Origin: CAZDXJ01 sp964509475
GTDB lineage: Bacteria > Pseudomonadota > Gammaproteobacteria > Methylococcales > Methylomonadaceae
Direction of reading: 5' to 3'
NCBI GenBank assembly: GCA_964509475.1
Contig: CAZDXJ010000001.1
Location: 1-64,000 of the forward strand
DNA length: 64,000 nt
Shown here: piece by piece, positions 24,369 to 33,765 of the stretch
How positions within the stretch are numbered: position 1 is the first letter of the stretch
How the letters are laid out: every line of letters begins with the position of its first letter
Notes under the pieces: model-generated
What the model saw: the letters and a program-made list of their open reading frames with translations, nothing else
Databases searched by the model: none
What the model was told of the DNA's origin: nothing
Made by a program: the position numbers and the translations under genes

Positions 24369-26717
24369 TTAAAAAAGATCACCAATCTGTTCTTCTGTGC
24401 CGGGACGGGTTGAAAGCTCTGGTGCCGAGAATTGTACAGGCGCGTATTCTTCCCGGAAATATTCCCAAATACCGTGACTGCTGTTGTCAGCAAGCCTGAG
24501 TCCTGATTTTGGATCGATATAGACTTTAACAATGCCTTCCGGTGGCTGCAATTCCATTGCTTCTGGCGATTGTGCCGGTGCATTTTTCATATAGGCGATC
24601 CACATCGGTAGCGCGGCGCGTCCACCGGTTTCCCTTCTTCCCAAGGGTTTGGAGTTGTCAAAACCGACCCAAGCGGTTGCGACGATATTAGGCGAGAAAC
24701 CATTAAACCAGGCGTCGCGCTGATCGTTGGTGGTTCCGGTTTTACCGGCCAGGTCGTTACGGCCCAGGGATTTTGCACGCACCGCTGTGCCGCGCTGGAC
24801 AACATCACGCAATAACGAATTCATCAGAAAGTGAATTTGTGGGCTGATGATTCTGGGCGCATGGTTATTGTCTTCTGCCGGAAAGATATCGCATGATAGA
24901 CAGGCGGTTTTTGGTTTGGCCTGGAATAAAATATCACCCGTAGCGGATTCGATTCGATCAATATAGTAAGGCGTGATCAGAAAACCGCCATTGGCAAAAA
25001 CGGCATACATTCTCGCCATTTGCAATGGGGTGGCCTGTCCGCTGCCTAGCGCCAGCGACAGGTTGTGGGGTAGCTGATCGGATTGAAAGCCAAAGCGCCG
25101 GGCCGTGGCGATGACTTTGTCAATGCCCAGGGCACGTAACAAACGGATTGAAATCAGGTTACGGGATTTGCGTAGCGCGGTGCGCAAGGGGGTCGGGCCA
25201 AAAAATTTATGACTGTAGTTTTCCGGGCGCCATTCTGTTTCCTGGGCCGGATCGTCAATGACCACGGGCGCATCATTAATGATGCTGGCGGCAGTGAAGC
25301 CATTTTCCAGAGCAGTGGTATAAATGATGGGCTTGAATCCGGAGCCTGGCTGGCGTTTCGATTGCGTGACCCGATTGAATTTACTGCGTTGAAAATCGAA
25401 TCCACCGGTTAGAGCAACAATGGCGCCATTAAACGGGTTTAATGAAACCAGGGCGCCTTCCACTTCGGGGATTTGCGTCAGAGTCCAGGAGCCATTATTC
25501 TGTTTCCTTATGCGGATGATATCGCCGGTGCTGACGATTTGATCTGCGGATTTTGGTGCGGGGCCGGTATAGTTTCGGGTTTTAAAGGGGCGTGCCCATT
25601 TGATGTTTTGCCAGCGGAGTTCGATAAAAATGTTATCTTTTGTCCTCACTATAATGGATTTGTCTTCCACTTTTTCAACTAAAGCCGGAAAAGTGTCACC
25701 AATTCTGTAATACTGCTGCAGATCGATAAAGGTTTGGTTGTGAGGGATGTTTTGCTTGCGAAAACCATGTCGGCGATCGTAATCGTGCAAGGCCTTGAAC
25801 AGGGCCTGGTTCGCGGCTGCTTGTAATTTCGCGTCAAGCGTTGTATAGACTTTCATGCCGGAAATATAGGCTTTCTCGCCGTAGAGTTTTACGATTTCGT
25901 TCCTGGCCATTTCAGCGATATAGGGCGCGGATATGTCATTGTGGCGAGTATGCCGTTTTGCGGTTATCGGCATTTTTGATGCATCTGCGTAATCTTTGCT
26001 GGAAATATAGTTGAGTGCCCGCATTCTTTCTAAAACATAATTTCGTCTTTGCCGGGCTTTTTGGGGATTGGTGATTGGATTGGTTGTAGATGGTGCTTTG
26101 GGGAGTGCGGCCAGCATGGCGTGTTCAGCCAGGCTTAGATCACTTAAAGATTTGCCATAATAAACTTGCGCGGCGGCGGCAACGCCATAGGCGCGGTGAC
26201 CCAGATATATTTTGTTTAGATATAATTCGAGTATTTCCTGTTTGGATAACTCTTGCTCAAGTTTTAATGCCAGAATGATTTCCTTGATTTTCCGGGTATA
26301 GGTTTTTTCAGGGCTTAAAAGAAAATTACGCACAACTTGCATGGTAATGGTGCTGCCACCCTGCTTCTTTTTTCCGGTCAAGGCAAGTTGCACGGCAGCG
26401 CGTAGCAATCCCTGATAATCAACGCCGGGGTGCTCGTAAAAACGGTTATCTTCCGCTGATAAAAAGGCGTTGATCAGTTGTTCGGGAATTTCGGTTAATT
26501 TGACAGGAATACGTTGTTTTTCCCCGTATCGGGCGATTAATTTGCCATTAGCTGTGTATATGCTGAGTGGAGTTTGGTATTGTACATGGCGAAGTTGCCG
26601 GGTTTCTGGAAGCTCGTCCGAAATGTTTTCGAAAAACACATAACTAAATATAAAGGCGATCAGGACAAGGCAAACGAAACTGACAGCAATTCCTTTTATA
26701 ATGGGTTTGATTGACAT
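24369..26717 (-). CDS. mrcA: penicillin-binding protein 1A
   Basis: Bifunctional class A peptidoglycan synthase, 782 aa. An N-terminal membrane helix (IAVSFVCLVLIAFIFSYVFF) leads to the GT51 transglycosylase domain with SAEDNRFYEHPGVDYQGLLR, GGSTITMQVVRNFLL and LNKIYLGHRAYGVAAAAQVY. An OB-like insert and the transpeptidase domain follow, with PGSGFKPIIYTTAL (SxxK nucleophile), KSRNLISIRLL (SxN) and LAGKTGTTNDQRDAWFNG (KTG). It is divergent from pilM, the standard gammaproteobacterial arrangement mrcA / pilMNOPQ. It ends 13 nt from the proB stop. Confidence 0.95.
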   Translation of the reverse strand: MSIKPIIKGIAVSFVCLVLIAFIFSYVFFENISDELPETRQLRHVQYQTPLSIYTANGKLIARYGEKQRIPVKLTEIPEQLINAFLSAEDNRFYEHPGVDYQGLLRAAVQLALTGKKKQGGSTITMQVVRNFLLSPEKTYTRKIKEIILALKLEQELSKQEILELYLNKIYLGHRAYGVAAAAQVYYGKSLSDLSLAEHAMLAALPKAPSTTNPITNPQKARQRRNYVLERMRALNYISSKDYADASKMPITAKRHTRHNDISAPYIAEMARNEIVKLYGEKAYISGMKVYTTLDAKLQAAANQALFKALHDYDRRHGFRKQNIPHNQTFIDLQQYYRIGDTFPALVEKVEDKSIIVRTKDNIFIELRWQNIKWARPFKTRNYTGPAPKSADQIVSTGDIIRIRKQNNGSWTLTQIPEVEGALVSLNPFNGAIVALTGGFDFQRSKFNRVTQSKRQPGSGFKPIIYTTALENGFTAASIINDAPVVIDDPAQETEWRPENYSHKFFGPTPLRTALRKSRNLISIRLLRALGIDKVIATARRFGFQSDQLPHNLSLALGSGQATPLQMARMYAVFANGGFLITPYYIDRIESATGDILFQAKPKTACLSCDIFPAEDNNHAPRIISPQIHFLMNSLLRDVVQRGTAVRAKSLGRNDLAGKTGTTNDQRDAWFNGFSPNIVATAWVGFDNSKPLGRRETGGRAALPMWIAYMKNAPAQSPEAMELQPPEGIVKVYIDPKSGLRLADNSSHGIWEYFREEYAPVQFSAPELSTRPGTEEQIGDLF

Positions 26718-27019
26718 ATTTTACAAATAGCTCAGTGTTTCGGAAAATATCAGGAAAATTGTATACGTTCATTTCATTATACTTCGGAATAAAAATAAAT
26801 TGATTTGCTTTTATTCCGGCAACAGAACGTAAAAGTAATGATGATGTGAAGCAAGGCACACAAATCAATAAATATATAGGAACTCCCGGTATCAAAATAA
26901 AAAAAAGACGACTATACTTTCTGGGTATGTAAAATAACAAGCTGGCGGTAAAGTGGAAAAGTTGTCTCAATTGAACTATTTAGATAGATATATTTATATG
27001 GTTATTCAAAGGGTTGCCT

Positions 27020-28081
27020 ATGGGGCTGTTTAATAGGAAGCAAAATCCGGTTCTTGGTATTGATATCAGTACGGCGGCTGTAAAGTTGTTGGAATTAAGT
27101 AAAATAGGACCAAGGTATCGTGTAGAGAGTTATGCTGTCGCTCCCTTGCCCAAGGATGCGGTTGTGGATAAAAACTTCAACAATATCGATGTCATTGCCG
27201 ATTCAATCAGAACAGCGGTGAAGCAATCACACACAAAGATTAGGCAGGCCTGTGTAGCGGTATCGGGCGCTGCGGTGATGACAAAAATTATCAGTATGCC
27301 GGCATCGTTGACAGAAGATGATATGGAAGAATTGATCATGCTGGAAGCCGATCAATATATACCCTATCCATTAGATGAAGTAAGCCTTGATTTTGAGGTA
27401 CTGGGAGAAAAGGAAGACAGGCCCGATATGGTCGAGGTCATTTTGGCGGCATCACGCCGGGAGAATGTGGATGATCGGGTAGCCGCCTTGAGCAAGGCTG
27501 GCTTAAAAACGAAAATTGTCGATGTCGAAGCATTTGCCATGGAAAATGCGTTTTCATTAATCGCCGATCAATTTTCTGATATTGATGAAGGGCAGATTAT
27601 TGCAATTGCCGATGTGGGCGCTTCAATGGCAACGCTGAATGTATTACATAACGGCAGAATTGTATACACCCGTGAGCAAGGGTTTGGTGGCAAACAATTG
27701 ACGGAAGAAATTCAACGCCGTTATGGTCTTTCCTATGAAGAGGCAGGTTTGGCGAAACGTCATGGCGGCCTACCGGATAATTATGTGCCGGATGTTTTGG
27801 ATCCCTTTAAAAAGGCGATGGTTCAGCAGATTGCCCGATCATTGCAGTTTTTCGTTTCATCAAGCGCTAACCGCGGTGTGGATAACATTATCCTGGCCGG
27901 AGGCTGCGCTTCTATTGCAGGCCTGGAAAAACTTGTCGAGCAAGAATTGGGTGTGCCGGCATTTGTTGCCAATCCTTTTGTAAATATGGCCTTGTCGAAC
28001 CGGGTGAAACCGCAAAACCTGAGCAATGATGCGCCGGCGATGATGATTGCGTGCGGCTTGGCATTAAGGAGTTTTGGCTGA
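27020..28081 (+). CDS. pilM: type IV pilus inner-membrane platform protein PilM
   Basis: Actin-like cytoplasmic ATP-binding protein, 353 aa, that binds the PilN N-terminus. It starts GLFNRKQNPVLGIDISTAAV and has the phosphate loops GIDISTAAVKLLELS, IADVGASMATLNVLH and IILAGGCASIAGLEKLVEQE. The ATG at 27020 has AAAGGG 6 nt upstream; a TTG two codons earlier is unlikely. First gene of pilMNOPQ, each gene overlapping or abutting the next. Confidence 0.95.
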   Translation: MGLFNRKQNPVLGIDISTAAVKLLELSKIGPRYRVESYAVAPLPKDAVVDKNFNNIDVIADSIRTAVKQSHTKIRQACVAVSGAAVMTKIISMPASLTEDDMEELIMLEADQYIPYPLDEVSLDFEVLGEKEDRPDMVEVILAASRRENVDDRVAALSKAGLKTKIVDVEAFAMENAFSLIADQFSDIDEGQIIAIADVGASMATLNVLHNGRIVYTREQGFGGKQLTEEIQRRYGLSYEEAGLAKRHGGLPDNYVPDVLDPFKKAMVQQIARSLQFFVSSSANRGVDNIILAGGCASIAGLEKLVEQELGVPAFVANPFVNMALSNRVKPQNLSNDAPAMMIACGLALRSFG

Positions 28082-28662
28082 TGCCCAGGATTAATTTATT
28101 ACCGTGGCGAGAGGAACTGCGCAAGCAGAGACAACAAGCATTCTTTGTTAGTATCGGTGTTGCTGTTCTGGTGATACTGGGGATTTTATTCCTGGTGCAT
28201 TTACAGATTAATGCAATGATAGATTATCAACAAAGCCGCAATGAATTGTTGCAGGATCAAATTGCTGTATTGGACAAAAGAATAGTTGAAATCAAGGATA
28301 TAGAGAAAAAGAAAGCCCAGTTGCTGGCAAAGATTGAGTTGATTCAAAGGTTGCAGGAAAGCCGTCCGCAAATTGTACATTTATTTGATGAGATGGCCAG
28401 AACAACACCCGAAGGTGTTTTTTTAACCGGATTCAAGCAAACCGGAAACCGGTTGGTGATTGAGGGTAAAGCAAAATCCAATGCCCGGGTTTCCGCTTAT
28501 ATGAGGGCTATCGAAGCATCACCCTGGTTAAAAAACCCCAAACTTAACATTATTCGTAGTGATCAGCCCCAGGACAAACTGGATAAGTTAAGCGATTTCA
28601 TTATGTACGCCGAACAAGGAAAAAAAGAAAAACCTGATCAGAAAAAGGGAAAAAAACGATGA
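28081..28662 (+). CDS. pilN: type IV pilus assembly protein PilN
   Basis: 193 aa bitopic inner-membrane protein. It begins MPRINLLPWREELRKQRQQ, the conserved PilM-binding INLLPWR motif, followed by a membrane helix (FFVSIGVAVLVILGILFLVH), a coiled coil and a ferredoxin-like periplasmic domain. The start codon overlaps the pilM stop (TGATG). The C-terminus is lysine-rich. Confidence 0.95.
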   Translation: MPRINLLPWREELRKQRQQAFFVSIGVAVLVILGILFLVHLQINAMIDYQQSRNELLQDQIAVLDKRIVEIKDIEKKKAQLLAKIELIQRLQESRPQIVHLFDEMARTTPEGVFLTGFKQTGNRLVIEGKAKSNARVSAYMRAIEASPWLKNPKLNIIRSDQPQDKLDKLSDFIMYAEQGKKEKPDQKKGKKR

Positions 28663-29267
28663 ACCTGTCTGAAATTAACTGGGATATTAATGCAGCCGGA
28701 ACATGGCCTTTGCCGGTAAAGGCTTTTATTATTTTTATTATTTGTCTGGTTGTTGCCGGAGCCGGTATTTATTTCGATACGATCGATCGTATCACCGCGC
28801 TGGAAAACAGCGAAAAAGAAGAGCAGGAATTGCGCAGGTCTTTCGAAAGAAAACAAAAGAAAGTAGTCAATTTGCGTGATTATCGCGATCAATTGAAACA
28901 AATAGAATCCTCGTTGACTGAGATGATCCGGCAAATGCCGACTAAAGCGGAAGTGGCAAATCTGTTGGTTGATATTACTCAGACAGGGCTGGCAAGTGGT
29001 TTGCAGTTTTTATTGTTCAAGCCTGGCGCGGAAGTACAGAGAGACTTTTATATTGAACTGCCAATCAGCATCAGGGTCGTTGGCAAGTTTCATGAGCTTG
29101 GGTTATTTGTAAGTGGATTGGCGGCATTGCCGCGAATTGTAACCGTGCATGATGTAAAAATACATCCCCAGGAGAATCATGAATTGCTCATGGAAGCAAC
29201 GATTAAAACCTATAATGAAAGCGCTGGGGATGTGCAGAACAAAAAACGTAAGAGAAGGAGAAGGTAA
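28659..29267 (+). CDS. pilO: type IV pilus assembly protein PilO
   Basis: 202 aa inner-membrane partner of PilN. The cytoplasmic tail is short, then a helix (AFIIFIICLVVAGAGIYF), a coiled coil (ALENSEKEEQELRRSFERK) and a periplasmic core with IRQMPTKAEVANLLVDITQT. It overlaps pilN by four bases. The C-terminus ends in a run of Lys and Arg. Confidence 0.94.
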   Translation: MNLSEINWDINAAGTWPLPVKAFIIFIICLVVAGAGIYFDTIDRITALENSEKEEQELRRSFERKQKKVVNLRDYRDQLKQIESSLTEMIRQMPTKAEVANLLVDITQTGLASGLQFLLFKPGAEVQRDFYIELPISIRVVGKFHELGLFVSGLAALPRIVTVHDVKIHPQENHELLMEATIKTYNESAGDVQNKKRKRRRR

Positions 29268-29830
29268 TGAACCGGTTCTCAAGTTTTTTGAGCCTGTTAA
29301 ACAAGTTACCGGTTTTCATATTGTCGGGATATTGTTTAATTGTTATTTCAGGATGTGTTAATGGTGACTTCAAGGATATGGAAAAATATATTGAGGATGT
29401 CAATTCCAGGCCTAAAGGCGATATTGAACCGTTGCCAGAAATAAAAGTGGTTGAAAGTTTCGTATTTCAACCGGAGGGGCTGCGGGATCCATTCCAGCCT
29501 ATTGAAATGGCAGAAGGGCTTGATGAAGCGGGAATGGATGGGTTGAGACCGGATCCTTCCAGGCGCAAGGAAGAGTTGGAGTCCTACGCGCTGGAAACGT
29601 TACAAATGGTGGGTACCGTATTAATCGGATCGCAATTGTGGGGACTGGTTCGGGTGGCTGATGGTTCAGGAACGGTACATCGTGTTCGCGTCGGGAACTA
29701 CATGGGTAAAAATGATGGAAAAATCGTTCGGATTTCGGAAAACCGTATTGATTTGATTGAGTTGATTCCAGATGGAAGCAAGTCGGGAACCTGGGTGGAG
29801 CGGCAGGCATCATTGACATTGATACAGTGA
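29267..29830 (+). CDS. pilP: type IV pilus lipoprotein PilP
   Basis: 187 aa. The lipobox is in LSGYCLIVISGC, so it is predicted to be a lipidated inner-membrane protein linking PilNO to the secretin. The mature domain has the PilP signature: GLRDPFQP, then LQMVGTVLIGSQLWGLVRVAD and VGNYMGKNDGKIVRIS. The GAAGGAGAAGG ribosome binding site lies at the end of pilO, whose stop overlaps the ATG. Confidence 0.95.
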   Translation: MNRFSSFLSLLNKLPVFILSGYCLIVISGCVNGDFKDMEKYIEDVNSRPKGDIEPLPEIKVVESFVFQPEGLRDPFQPIEMAEGLDEAGMDGLRPDPSRRKEELESYALETLQMVGTVLIGSQLWGLVRVADGSGTVHRVRVGNYMGKNDGKIVRISENRIDLIELIPDGSKSGTWVERQASLTLIQ

Positions 29831-29851
29831 GTGATTTTGAGGATCTAAAGA

Positions 29852-32062
29852 ATGTTTAAAGGGCGAAGTGGTATTGTATTGGCGTTTGGAGGAGTAGCCT
29901 TGTTTCGGGCAGGAGCCGTTTTATTGTTGTTTGTATTGCAAATATTATCTGTTCATGCCAAGGAACTGGCTTTGCAATCCCTGGGCTTTTCAGTCTTGTC
30001 CGGCAGGGATGTACAATTGCAACTGGAAATGAACGGTCCGGCTGTGGAACCCAAAGTTTTTCAAACCGATAATCCAGCAAGAATCGCATTGGATTTTGTT
30101 GGTGTAAAAAGTGCCCTGCAAAAAAAACTGCATCCGGTCAACATCGGTGTTGTGAGCAGTGTCTATGCATTGGAAGCATCGGGGCGTTTAAGAGTCATTA
30201 TAAATTTGTTGGATTCTGTTCCTTATCAGACAGAAGTTGTCGGAAATATGGTTTATGTGACCTTAAAAAGAGGGCCACAAGCTGAATTCAAAGCTGAAAC
30301 GCTGCCTGGTGAGGTTAAAGGAAAACCAAAAGATGTTTCCGAACTGATTCCAGAGCAAGCCATTCGGGATTTGGATTTCAGACGAGGACCGCATGGGGAA
30401 GGACGTTTGTTGGTATCGTTAAGCAATCCGGATACTGTTGTGGATATGACTGAAAAAGGTGGCAAGGTTGTTATAAACTTTTTAAACACCCGTTTGCCGA
30501 AACGGTTGTCAAAAAGAGTCGATGTACTTGATTTTGCGACGCCGGTACAATATATTGATGTTACGGCACTGGGTTCCAAAACCCGGATTACCGTAACCTT
30601 GGTCGATGGAAATTATGAATATTCATCTTACCAGACCGAGGGATTGCTGACGGTTGAATTCCGTCCGTTGACGGCTGAAGAAAAAGAACGGCGTGCCAAG
30701 AAAAAATTTACTTACACAGGGGAACGTTTGTCATTGAATTTTCAGAATATTGAAGTGCGTTCTGTATTACAGATACTGGCCGATTTCACCAAATTGAATA
30801 TTGTTGTGTCGGATTCAGTGGATGGTTCGGTAACCTTGCGCCTGGATGATGTTCCTTGGGATCAGGCATTGGATGTTATCTTGAGAGCCAAAGATTTGGG
30901 TAAAAAAAGGACAGGCAATGTTATTTGGGTGGCGCCGCTTGATGAAATCAAGGTCACTGTCGGTAAGGAAAGCGAAATCAAAAAACGCGAGGAAGAAAAC
31001 GAACCGATAAAAACCGAATATATACAGATTAATTATGCCAAAGCGGAAAATTTCAGAAATCTGCTTTTTGGACTTTCGGCTTTTGGCAATAATGGATGTT
31101 CAGTGATCAGGCAAGGCGGAGGGAACAGTTCATCCGGTGGCGGTTCGGGGTCTTCTTCGGGAAAAGGTTCCAGTGTTGGCGGCTTTGGAGGGGGGACAGG
31201 CAATTTAAATACTTTTGATTACAGATTACTGTCCAAACGCGGTACGGCTATTGTTGATTCGCGCACCAATACCTTGATTGTCAAGGATATCGCTGAATCA
31301 ATTGAAAACATCAGGGAAATGATCGCCTTGCTGGATAAGCCTGTGCGCCAGGTTTTGATTGAATCGCGGATTGTGATAGCGAATGATAATTTTGCAAAAG
31401 AGTTGGGCGTCAACTTGGGCATCGAGAAAAGAAACAATCCTTCCAATCCGAATGATACCCTGGCGACACTTAACGGTTTGGTGGATCTGGCAACGGCCAG
31501 CACGCCGCACGGTACTCTGGCCATGACCTTGTTACGTGCAGGGGATTATCTTCTGAACCTGGAGATTACCGCGTTACAGGATGAGGGAAAAGGCGAAGTA
31601 CTTTCCAATCCGCGTGTGTTGACTACGGATCGGTGTGAGGCGATGATTAAACAAGGCTTACAGATTCCCTATCTTTCAGTGAGTCAGAATGGAACACAAA
31701 CTGAATTGGTCGATGCCGTGCTGGAATTAAGAGTCACACCGCAAATTACCCCAAGCGGCAGTGTTATCATGGATCTGAATATCAAAAAAGATAAACCGGG
31801 GCAAGCCCTGGTTCAGGGGGGGCAAGCGCCAATTGACAAGCGCGAGATTCAAACCACGGCACGCGTGGACGATGGCGAGACGGTTGTTTTAGGTGGTGTT
31901 TATGAAGGAACGACGCTTAATGCAACCAACAAGGTGCCTTTCTTCTCGGATATACCCGGGATTGGCTGGTTGTTTACGCGAACAGTGGATAAAGAAGATA
32001 AACAGGAATTGTTGATTTTCGTCACACCCAAAATTGTCAGGGATTCCTTGTCAACGCATTGA
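29852..32062 (+). CDS. pilQ: type IV pilus secretin PilQ
   Basis: 736 aa outer-membrane secretin. After a long signal peptide ending in SVHA come two AMIN domains (about 40-130 and 170-265), an STN/secretin N0 domain with RLSLNFQNIEVRSVLQILAD (about 290-370) and an N1 domain with YIQINYAKAENFRNLL. A Gly/Ser-rich linker (about 425-455) follows, then the secretin pore, with VRQVLIESRIVIANDNFAKE, VLSNPRVLTTD and PFFSDIPGIGWLFT. It ends with LLIFVTPKIVRD. The length is normal. A terminator follows. Confidence 0.95.
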   Translation: MFKGRSGIVLAFGGVALFRAGAVLLLFVLQILSVHAKELALQSLGFSVLSGRDVQLQLEMNGPAVEPKVFQTDNPARIALDFVGVKSALQKKLHPVNIGVVSSVYALEASGRLRVIINLLDSVPYQTEVVGNMVYVTLKRGPQAEFKAETLPGEVKGKPKDVSELIPEQAIRDLDFRRGPHGEGRLLVSLSNPDTVVDMTEKGGKVVINFLNTRLPKRLSKRVDVLDFATPVQYIDVTALGSKTRITVTLVDGNYEYSSYQTEGLLTVEFRPLTAEEKERRAKKKFTYTGERLSLNFQNIEVRSVLQILADFTKLNIVVSDSVDGSVTLRLDDVPWDQALDVILRAKDLGKKRTGNVIWVAPLDEIKVTVGKESEIKKREEENEPIKTEYIQINYAKAENFRNLLFGLSAFGNNGCSVIRQGGGNSSSGGGSGSSSGKGSSVGGFGGGTGNLNTFDYRLLSKRGTAIVDSRTNTLIVKDIAESIENIREMIALLDKPVRQVLIESRIVIANDNFAKELGVNLGIEKRNNPSNPNDTLATLNGLVDLATASTPHGTLAMTLLRAGDYLLNLEITALQDEGKGEVLSNPRVLTTDRCEAMIKQGLQIPYLSVSQNGTQTELVDAVLELRVTPQITPSGSVIMDLNIKKDKPGQALVQGGQAPIDKREIQTTARVDDGETVVLGGVYEGTTLNATNKVPFFSDIPGIGWLFTRTVDKEDKQELLIFVTPKIVRDSLSTH

Positions 32063-32080
32063 CAGTCCACTATAAAAACT

Positions 32081-32112
32081 AAAAAGGGGGGGCATAATGC
32101 CCCCTTTTTTAA
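32081..32112 (+). terminator. Rho-independent terminator after pilQ
   Basis: AAAAAGGGGGGGC and GCCCCCTTTTTT form a GC-rich stem with loop ATAAT and a T tract. It separates the pilMNOPQ transcript from aroK, although both units lie on the same strand. Confidence 0.85.
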
Positions 32113-32142
32113 TGGTTAAAATAAAGTTATGGAACATTTGTA

Positions 32143-32667
32143 ATGAGGCGGCTCGATAATATTTATTTAATTGGTCTTATGGGGGTAGGAAAGACGACGA
32201 TAGGTCGTCAGTTGGCTCGAACTCTAAAATGGCCTTTTTATGATAGTGATAAAGTTATAGAAGAAAAGACGGGAGTTGATATTCCGACAATATTTGAATT
32301 TGAAGGCGAGCAGGGTTTCCGTCTGCGTGAAGCAAAAATAATAAAGCAATTAACATCTGAACGGGGTATTGTGCTGGCGACAGGGGGAGGAGCCGTATTG
32401 CAAGAAGCCAATAGAGTTTTATTGAAAGAAAATGGTTTTGTTGTGTATTTGCACTGCGCGGTACAAAAAATGCTGGAAAGAACCCGTAAGGATACGCAAA
32501 GGCCGTTGTTGAACACAGACAATCCAGAAAAAAGGATTGCAAGTCTTTTGCGGCAGAGAGAGCCGATTTATCTGGCCTGTGCAGATTATCAAATCGATAC
32601 CGGAGAAAAGCAGAGCCGGGAGATTGTCAGGAGTATTGTTAAAGCGTATCGGTTAGCTAGAGGATAA
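32143..32667 (+). CDS. aroK: shikimate kinase
   Basis: 174 aa enzyme phosphorylating shikimate in aromatic amino-acid synthesis. IYLIGLMGVGKTTIGRQLAR contains the P-loop; FYDSDKVIEEKTG and the FEFEGEQGFRLRE region bind shikimate; LATGGGAVL and KDTQRPLL (lid) follow. It is followed by aroB after 8 nt in the usual order aroK-aroB. Confidence 0.95.
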   Translation: MRRLDNIYLIGLMGVGKTTIGRQLARTLKWPFYDSDKVIEEKTGVDIPTIFEFEGEQGFRLREAKIIKQLTSERGIVLATGGGAVLQEANRVLLKENGFVVYLHCAVQKMLERTRKDTQRPLLNTDNPEKRIASLLRQREPIYLACADYQIDTGEKQSREIVRSIVKAYRLARG

Positions 32668-32675
32668 GCGCCATC

Positions 32676-33764
32676 ATGAAAAATGTAAAAGTAGATTTAG
32701 GCGAACGCAGTTATCCAATTTACATTGGTGCAGATATTTTGCAGCAAAATGATTTATTATTACAACATATCAACTCCAAGCAAGTTGCTGTGATCAGTAA
32801 TGATGTGGTCGCACCATTATATCTGGACAAAGTGAGGAAGGAATTAACCGGGTTGCAGGTAAAAACAGTGATTTTACCGGATGGGGAACAATATAAAACT
32901 CTGGATATGGCGTCCAGGATATTCGATGCCTTGCTGGAACACCGGTTTAGTCGTAATGCGACACTGATTGCCTTGGGTGGCGGTGTGATAGGTGATATCA
33001 GCGGGTTTGCGGCGGCGTGTTATCAGCGGGGAATTGCGTTTATCCAGATTCCAACAACCTTGCTGGCCCAGGTTGACTCATCGGTTGGGGGGAAAACAGG
33101 TGTCAATCATCCGCTGGGCAAGAATATGATCGGCGCATTTTATCAGCCACAGTGTGTTTTGGCGGATACCAACGTTTTACAGACTTTGAATGAACGCCAA
33201 TTTGCGGCTGGCATTGCCGAAGTCATTAAATACGGTTTGATTCGGGATAAAAGTTTTTTTGTATGGCTGGAGCAGCATCTTGATGAGATTGTGGCACGCG
33301 ATGCGGCGGCATTGGCTCATGCGATAGAACGTTCTTGTATCAATAAGGCTCAGGTTGTTGCCGAAGATGAAACAGAAACCGGTATAAGAGCAATCCTCAA
33401 TTTGGGGCACACATTCGGGCATGCAATCGAAACCGGTTGTGGCTATGGAACGTACCTCCATGGTGAAGCAGTAGCGATTGGTACCTGCCAGGCGGCTGGG
33501 TTGTCAAGAAGATTAGGATTGCTTGACGACAATGATGTAAAGCGGATTATTGCTCTTTTTCAAAGAGCCGGGTTGCCCGTTCAACCGCCAACAGAACTCG
33601 GTGCCAAGCAAATGATTGAACTCATGTCGGTCGATAAAAAAAATATTGATGGAAAAATTCGTGTGATTCTATTGCAAGATATAGGGCGGGCGGCTTTGCC
33701 CGTTGATGTCGATCTCCGCCAGTTGGAGATGACGCTTAATGAATATGGTCGGGATGAGAAATAA
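32676..33764 (+). CDS. aroB: 3-dehydroquinate synthase
   Basis: 362 aa, NAD- and metal-dependent second enzyme of the shikimate pathway. PDGEQYKTLD, ALGGGVIGDISGFAAA, FIQIPTTLLAQVDSSVGGKT and the metal ligands in LNLGHTFGHAIET and YLHGEAVAIG are all present. It lies between aroK and hemE, 1 nt before the hemE start. Confidence 0.96.
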   Translation: MKNVKVDLGERSYPIYIGADILQQNDLLLQHINSKQVAVISNDVVAPLYLDKVRKELTGLQVKTVILPDGEQYKTLDMASRIFDALLEHRFSRNATLIALGGGVIGDISGFAAACYQRGIAFIQIPTTLLAQVDSSVGGKTGVNHPLGKNMIGAFYQPQCVLADTNVLQTLNERQFAAGIAEVIKYGLIRDKSFFVWLEQHLDEIVARDAAALAHAIERSCINKAQVVAEDETETGIRAILNLGHTFGHAIETGCGYGTYLHGEAVAIGTCQAAGLSRRLGLLDDNDVKRIIALFQRAGLPVQPPTELGAKQMIELMSVDKKNIDGKIRVILLQDIGRAALPVDVDLRQLEMTLNEYGRDEK

Positions 33765-33765
33765 A

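Noticed and set aside
30960..31200. Gly/Ser-rich stretch in PilQ as an insertion or assembly error
   Set aside because: The frame is intact on both sides, and low-complexity linkers occur in secretins between the N1 and pore domains.
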